64,000 nt of DNA from Ophioderma brevispina (Eukaryota > Echinodermata > Ophiuroidea > Amphilepidida > Ophiodermatidae). Where the stretch lies: NCBI GenBank assembly GCA_023653785.1, contig JAMKCH010002869.1:23183-87182 (forward strand), given 5' to 3'. Each line of letters starts with the position of its first letter. Within the stretch, counting starts at the first letter, position 1. Both the position numbers and the translations under genes were made by a program. Under the pieces are notes generated by a model that saw only the letters and a program-made list of their open reading frames with translations, was not told where the DNA came from and searched no databases. Of this stretch, positions 57,846 to 64,000 are shown piece after piece.

Positions 57846-59870
57846 TTTGGCACATAATGGATCCTATTCTGGACCGAATTTCTCGCTATTTCTTTAAAGG
57901 TGCAACAGAAAGAGAGTTTCGATGCATCCATACCTTGTGTCAAATGTAGTGACTTCATATAGGCCTATAGATAACTCATAGATTTCCTACCCTGTATTTG
58001 GCAACCACAGTATTTCATGTACAGACGCTCGATCATTTATTCAGTAAATGATAACTAAGTCGACGACGAGCATTTTAACTTGCATTATATGAAAGATAAT
58101 TATCATAGACCTACGTGTAAGCTTTAAAATTGCGAAGAAAACTTTCGTCCATGGTTTGCAAATGCAACAAAACTAGCAAAGTAATGACAATTTGGCTGAA
58201 CATCCAAGATGGGCGGCCGTAAGCGTATTGTTTTTTCACGCGCTTACAAATAGTCATCAGAAAACTTAAGTTGAAGACACGCCATTGGCAATTTTTATAT
58301 GAAGATAATTTGACTAGAAACTTTAAGACTCAAAAAATTGAAGAGTAATTCGTCTTTGTTTTCGAACCACAAAATGTAGGAAAATTGGTCAAAATCCAAA
58401 ATGGCGAATGGCAATAAATGACAAGGGCCGAACCCTGTGAATGTCTTGCTAAGAAAACCAAGTTGATTTTGATTTTCTCAATATTTTTTTTACATATTAT
58501 ATGTAATATACTTTTACGCTTTTTTTATTTTTTAAAATTAGACATTTCATTTTGTCTACCAAAGAAATATTCTAGCTTAACTCCTTTCAATAGGGGCTAA
58601 ATTTTGTTGAAGAAAACCTTTACATCGTGTCAAAATCTTTGCTTTCATTTTTAAAGGCTACCTTATATGTGAAATCCTCGTTGCAACATTTTAATATTCT
58701 ATTTGTTTCTTGGAAAAAAATAAGGTATGTTTTGGAAGGCTTTCCGAGAAAACACATTTTACCCACCCGGCAGATGAAATGGTCTATGCCAGTTCAGGCC
58801 ATTGCTATGGCCGGTTATTTTACCTTGGTCACTATGCTTTTTCCCCAGGTCGTGCGATGGGCTTTGTCATTGTTCAGCCAATAAGACTCGCCTTTTACTA
58901 TGTTCGCTATATTGTCAAGGAGCGCATTCAGGTGATCACTACACTGTACAGACTCGATCGACTAGGGTCAATAAGCATTTTTCCCACCCTCCACTCCCGT
59001 CTAAATATACGTTTTTCACTTATATAAAAAGTCAGAAGTGGGTGGTGTTTCAAAATGTATTTTGTCCTCTTTTTGCAATTCTTGATGTTTAGCCTTCAAG
59101 TTGGTAGATATAATTTTTCAGCTTCAGCTTGCACTTTGACATGCTTTGTGCATTAGCGTCATTGTTTTTCGGGCAGCATCTTCCATATTTGCCACACCCC
59201 CTTTTGATGCGTACTGCTCATCTCTTTGATCACGTTCACTGGCGCGCAATTTATATGAGAATTAAATCAACCAACTGAAGGTTCAGAAAGTTTATTATTT
59301 CTATCCATTGTTATTTTTAATTTTTCTTAGTTGGCATTCTCCTGTGCTTGTCTCCCTTTCCTTCTCTCCCCTGTCCTCCTTCCGTGTACCTTTGGTGTCC
59401 TCTTCCGGCCTTTTGGGATTCGTGTCCCCCTATTCGAGCCCCTTCCTCGTTCTTCTCCGATTCTCCTTCCTTATACTATTCTGTAAATCATTCCAAAGGC
59501 AATTTTCACTGCGGGATTGCATGGTTAATTCATTCAAAATACATTTTGTCTACCTAAAGGTAGATTCAATAGTTTAATTTTTTTGTCTACTAATTGTTTG
59601 ATTCACTTTGCAACTTCTTCCGACAAGCAAATCTCAGGCTTTACGATACTTGTGAAATTTCAACCCCAGTTCTATTTGCAATATAATGAATCTAATTAAT
59701 TTATGAACTTCATTGGTGCTTAAAATTCAGCTATCAAAATAATATACACTTATGGTGCTGAAATTTTTCAGCTATTATCTGTGGAGTGATACTGTTAATT
59801 ATGTAATACTTCAGTCCTAGTAGTGTCGCTTGGGAAGCTTGGGTTTAGTGTTCCCCCATCTTTTGTATGC
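57846..59870. other. Non-coding stretch with overlapping open frames
   Basis: At 58620-59090 three overlapping plus-strand frames are open, but none has clear splice sites or a recognised family. 59330-59470 is a C/T-rich tract that gives spurious frames. No gene is called. Confidence 0.4.
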
Positions 59871-59879
59871 CTACTTTAT

Positions 59880-60200
59880 ATTAAAGATTGCCGCCGAGGT
59901 TGAGGGTCCGGGGGATTAGATCTGGTAGTGGTCACCTGGTCCCAATATATATGCTATTCAGGTCCTAAGTAGCTAGTGCGCGTGGTCCTTAGGGAACTTG
60001 GGGTATGCCCCAATTTGAATAGCCTTCTTTGTTATTAAAATTACCCACAGTTTAGTGGTCACGGGGAGGAGATCAGGTATGTCACCGGGTCCCAATATAT
60101 ATATTGAATAGTCCTCTTATATAAAATTGCCACAGGTTAGTGTCACATGGGGAGTAGATCTCGGTAGTCGTTTCACCGGGTCCCAATGCTTGGTATTTCA
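59880..60200 (+). repeat. Minisatellite, about three units
   Basis: Units contain gagatc.ggta-gtcaccgggtcccaatatata and attaaaattgccacaggtt. The anchor cccaat falls at 59941, 60091 and 60182, so the spacing is uneven (150 and 91 bases). It lies 370 bases upstream of the CD20-like start codon. Confidence 0.7.
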
Positions 60201-60569
60201 CGTATCACTCTTATATTAAAAAATTAACTCTTGCTCTGTCTGAGCCTCCTAAATGTTCGTACAGTATCTCTAAGATGTAATGCAGGCCATATTTGTCACC
60301 TGTGTTATGTAACTTAATGAATTATGATCCTATTTTGATGGATGACACTTGCCGCAAACTCTCTGTTTGCGCACTTAATTTTTTCATCTGTCGGGGGTAA
60401 TAAACGTTTAAGATTTTTATTTTATTGCTTTTAGATTTTAATGTGTGTTTTTTTAATTTAATAATCTGTTTTCTTTACATTTTCACTCATGTGTAGGTCA
60501 ACTACTGTAAGTAATTTCACAGCATCGGTGAAATCGGGATTCATTTATATCCTCTGGGGTTGCTAAGTT

Positions 60570-62384
60570 ATGAAAGACAATGTCGAATGGGTATCCACCG
60601 ATGAGAGTGGCAGCTCCACAGCCATCGCAATCCACCTACATTGTCCAACAAAAACCCAACTCACCACAGCCCATTATACTATTCAAAATCCACCGAAAGT
60701 AGAGCGACACATCAGACCTATTCCTGGGATTAAATACTTCTCCGTCGCTACAATGACTATGGCGTTTTTGCTGTGTATCCTCGGTATCGTCGCCATTCTT
60801 ATTGAAGCAGAAGATTCTTACTTAGTCAATCCTATATGGACGGGAGTTTTGGTAAGCGAGTTCTGTGCTGTAATTGGTGTGTGTGTTGTTATTGGTGTGT
60901 GTGTGTGGGGGGGTGTCTGTGTGTGCGTTTGTGTGTGTGTGTGTGCACGCGCGCGAGTGTGTGTTATGTTTTGCCTGTTTTGTTTTTGTAACTATGGTCA
61001 TGGTAAGCCGATCTGCTCTAATAATGATGACTCTGAAATCAATGTGGTTGGAAATCCTCTATTCAGTTGTTCAATCATAATATTTTTCCTAAATAAAATG
61101 TCATTATCTTCCACATAGTCTACAATGTACACAGTACTGGGTTTTGTTTGAGATGCATTGTTTAAAGGAAAACCTGTATCAAGAATGACATATACAATAT
61201 AAGCTATAAAAATAATTATTTAACACATATGGAGTGGTTTCATGGGAAAACGGAATTATACTAACCATAAAACGAGTTGAAAGCATTTTGTCTGACCATG
61301 CGCTATTTGAAATTCGCGCTACTGTATATGGGATATGTATTTGTGTTATGCGATACGGACGGCACAGTAGCGTCATACATCTTCACACATGATGCTTTCA
61401 TAATGTGTATTTCCTATGGCATGTATGACCTAAACGTGCCGGTCGTATCGCATAACACGTTATGAACAAGCGCGATTTTTAAATAGCACAAGGTCAGAAT
61501 AGATGGTTTTAATTCATTGTTAGGGTTATATAATTCCGTTTTTCTATGAAACCACTCGATATGTGGTCAATAATTATTTTATAGTGTATATTGTTTAATA
61601 ATATTCGTTGTACGGGTTCTCCTTTAAGATAGGCCTACTCAGGCTGTCTCTTGAAAATGTGGTAATTTTTAACTAAAACTAGGTCTAAATAAAGTTTTGG
61701 CAAAACCAAAAGTGAAATTTTATAAAACTTTAATGGTTAGAATAAATCGTCGTCCATGAAATAAACTGTAGAGGCATTAGCAGATTAGAAAAGTAAAATT
61801 AAAACCTGTAAAGCAAATAAAACAAGTGGTATGTGAGGTATTTCGTATCTAACGGAATATATTCCTCGAATTCTTGAGAAGTGGTGTTCAAACCCAGTTT
61901 ACAGTGATCTTTCAGTGCACACCTACTTCATGAATACAGTTTCAGGGAATGTGTTTTTTCGATTTATAGTGTTGATGAGTACGTTGTTTAGCAATACTCC
62001 TGAAAAAAAATGTAAGGTCTAGCTTCACTTGGTCTCCAGATATGGTCCTTTATTATTATTTACCTGGCCAATTTCATGATTTTTTTTAAATTCAAATTTC
62101 CAAACAAAACACAAACAAAAACAAAAATTCAACATTTTGTGAATTTGTTTGTTTGTGATTCTAAGGTAGTCTTGTGAATATTATGGAACAACAAGTAAAT
62201 GTTTCGGATTTAGCGTGAGCTTACTGTTTACAAAGATATATTGATACAATGATATATAGATTTAATTTTTTTTTAAAGAAAGCTTAATCTATATTAATAT
62301 CTTGCTTTGCACTATTTGCAGTTTGTACTACCAACTGGTATATTGGGGTTGACTTCCTATTTGAAGAAGAAGAGTCTTTGCTCG
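60570..62384 (+). CDS. CD20/MS4A-like membrane protein, first two coding exons (partial)
   Basis: Exon 1 is 60570-60851 (94 codons) and ends WTGVL|gtaagc. Exon 2 is 62322-62384 (21 codons), flanked by tatttgcag and gtaagt. Both junctions are phase 0. An in-frame TAA at 60564-60566 fixes the ATG. The joined product has a polar cytosolic-type N-terminus (1-55), TM1 (about 56-78, YFSVATMTMAFLL...IVAILI), a short acidic loop (EAEDSY) and TM2 (about 88-107) in the pattern NP-I-W-x-G-V-x-F-V-L...ILGL, then KKKSLCS. The P-x-W-x-G...K..C arrangement recalls TM2 of the CD20-like four-pass family; another small tetraspan family is possible. TM3, TM4 and the stop must lie past 64000. The intron holds a GT tract and a palindromic element. 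Confidence 0.65.
60877..60962 (+). repeat. GT microsatellite in intron 1
   Basis: gtgtgtgtgttg...gtgtgtgtgtggggggg...gtgtgtgtgtgtgtgcacgcgcgcg, immediately after the exon 1 donor. Reading through it extends the exon frame to 61118, but the donor and the exon 2 match show that it is intron. Confidence 0.9.
61166..61623. mobile_element. Palindromic element with TTAA ends in intron 1
   Basis: TTAA flanks both sides (61162-61165 and 61624-61627). Inside, aggaaaacctgta pairs with tacgggttctcct, and the pairing continues almost to the centre near 61390: ataattatttaacacatatg / catatcgagtgg-type, gtggtttcatgggaaaacgg, and ttatgcgatacggacggcac with its inverse. The arms are about 215-225 bases. A TTAA duplication points to piggyBac-type transposition. 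No coding capacity. Confidence 0.75.
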
Positions 62385-64000
62385 GTAAGTCGACGTAAAA
62401 ACACTAGCACACGACCACTGCGCGGAAAGGCAACTCCAACCTATCGCTTTCTTTTAAGATTTGAATAAGTGTGTATTTGGAATAATGGTGTATTGACGTT
62501 GTGTTGTGTGTTTGGTAGCTAATCCAGCCTATGTTTTATATTGAAATTAAACAAATGAAAATCGCCTTTTGTTTTCACTTTTAAGGCATTTCTGTAGCCA
62601 AATACTATGTAAGAATTATATTGGGATCTTATGTACAGTGTGTATTAATAAAATGCAGTAATGGAAACAAAAATATTACAAAGCTGTTCATCACGATGTT
62701 AACATTCTTTTTAAAGTACATTTCCTACTCTTCAGCATGCTTTGATTCCTATCTCATTTCAAAACCCCTGTTCAGAGATGCAGGGCATTGAAGAAGAGTT
62801 ATAAATTCCAAGCTGGTCCGATTTGTAAAATCATACATAATGAAAGGTTTGAAATTCAGTTGATGTGAGATTCTCACAAAGGAGGACCGATGTAACAGGA
62901 TCGGGCTTACAATAAGTTTTATTTTGATTATAAAGAAAGCACTGTAAATTGTTTGAACTGTTTCAAACTTCCTTAATATCCATAAAGTGGAAGAGAACGT
63001 TTAAAACAATGGACATGAATTATTGTGATCATAGAATTTCCATGTATTTGAATTGGACTTCTGATCCAATTGAATGTCTTTTAACTCAAGGTGTAATATT
63101 ATGTCCAAAGTTGATTTCAATTCCAATGCTAAGTCTTGTTTGTTTGATTGATATCAAAAACGGCGTACATAACGCTTGAAACAAGGACAGTACAGTATTA
63201 TATTTAAGTGACACTTATCATCAGTTGTTTTAAACAAAGTTTTGTTCTGGTTTAATTGTTTTCAATGCACCTACATTGTACATAACTGGCCGTTGTGTTA
63301 AGGTCATTGAATCTGACCAATCCCATTCAGAAGGGCTTTTCCCAAAACTTATAACTTTAACCAAAATCCAAATTACACCTGTCAAATTATATGACACAAT
63401 ATATGGATGCCCCAAAATCTCTCGTTGCACCTTTGAACATAATGGTGGTGATATTTAAACTAGACTGTAAATTAATGCTATAATAAGTGTGAATTTGGAA
63501 ACACCAATTTCCAGGCGCTTATCCAGAACTTCATACCCCCCCGGGGGGCGGGATTCAGGAGTGACAGTGGCCACGTCCGCGGGGCGGGGTGGGTGCTGGA
63601 GGGGGTGTGTCCCCCTTCCGCGCAATATGCGAAACACTAACAATGTTCGCTTTCCAAAACACATTTTCCCATACAAATTTGATAGAAACAATTTGAAATT
63701 TGTAAGTATAATTAACGGTTTAAAAAAGTAAATATATTTCATGGGTTAGGTTTAGTTTGAATGAAGTGTCTTAGCGGCTCGGGTGGTTGCGGAAGATCGT
63801 GTTCTGCGCGGAACCCCTGCAGTGTTTACTTACAACTTTGTAAGTTGTTCACTTTATCGAATGATTTTGCAGAACCCGCAATATCGGTCAATAAACTGGG
63901 TTTATCACTTGATCTCCAGTGTGCTTTAAAAATAGTTTATAAATTTGTTAACTGTGTTTTCAAATTTATACACAAGGTTTATCGACTCGAGAAACTACGT
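62385..64000 (+). other. Presumed intron 2 of the CD20-like gene
   Basis: No exon encoding a further membrane segment was found. A GC-rich island at 63530-63625 (runs of C and G, gtccgcggggcggggtggg) stands out and is probably a TE end or a G-rich repeat. Otherwise AT-rich. Confidence 0.4.

Noticed and set aside
58627..59092. Three overlapping frames as a possible gene
   Set aside because: No splice sites, no known motif, and different frames are open over the same bases.
60852..61118. Extension of the CD20-like exon to residue 182
   Set aside because: This part is translated from a GT microsatellite after a good splice donor. The exon at 62322 continues the protein in frame and in family pattern.

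Overview
This is nuclear DNA from an animal, most likely a marine invertebrate and perhaps an invertebrate deuterostome such as a hemichordate, echinoderm or lancelet. The evidence is: introns with GT/AG borders, several clades of non-LTR retrotransposon, a tRNA-derived SINE, many short inverted-repeat DNA elements, and one very large exon encoding a NACHT/NLR-type receptor. I cannot name the species. No rRNA gene, intact tRNA gene, CRISPR array or prokaryotic operon is visible.

Layout. 1-7.7 kb: non-coding sequence, then two decayed LINE pieces (Jockey-like reverse transcriptase at about 3.3-5.4 kb; a GC-rich LINE C-terminal region at about 5.6-6.86 kb). 7.73-17.11 kb: a TE nest bounded by mariner-like inverted ends next to TA. 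It holds a CR1/L2-like LINE (-), a Jockey-like LINE (-), a Jockey-like LINE (+) interrupted by a CR1/L2 3' end, and a 2.4-kb tandem duplication of that nested structure. 17.33-21.15 kb: a SINE, a splice acceptor and the large NACHT + leucine-rich exon. 21.2-24.9 kb: C-rich and T-rich low-complexity DNA and a tRNA-like SINE head. 24.9-36.85 kb: a roughly 6-kb unit present twice in tandem; each copy carries an hAT-like MITE, a CpG-rich block with a possible first exon, a GT/G tract and an RTE-like LINE on the minus strand. 36.85-45.2 kb: a possible small gene start, three inverted-repeat MITEs and a 0.8-kb tandem duplication. 45.8-49.2 kb: another CR1/L2-like LINE (-). 49.2-60.2 kb: interspersed repeats, including one carrying nuclear-receptor-like AGGTCA direct repeats. 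60.57-62.38 kb: the first two coding exons of a small multi-pass membrane protein that resembles the CD20/MS4A family; its intron holds a TTAA-flanked palindromic element, and the gene runs off the right edge.

Only two genes are well supported: the NLR exon and the CD20-like gene. Nothing shows that they work together. The rest is mostly mobile-element debris. The tandem copies differ from each other mainly by single-base indels, while the NACHT exon is an unbroken 1152-codon frame. That contrast suggests that some frameshifts in the repeats are residual assembly error rather than decay.

The most original features are the repeating W..C...CP module in the C-terminal half of the NACHT protein, the 9.4-kb span bounded by mariner-like ends, and the two palindromic or foldback elements.
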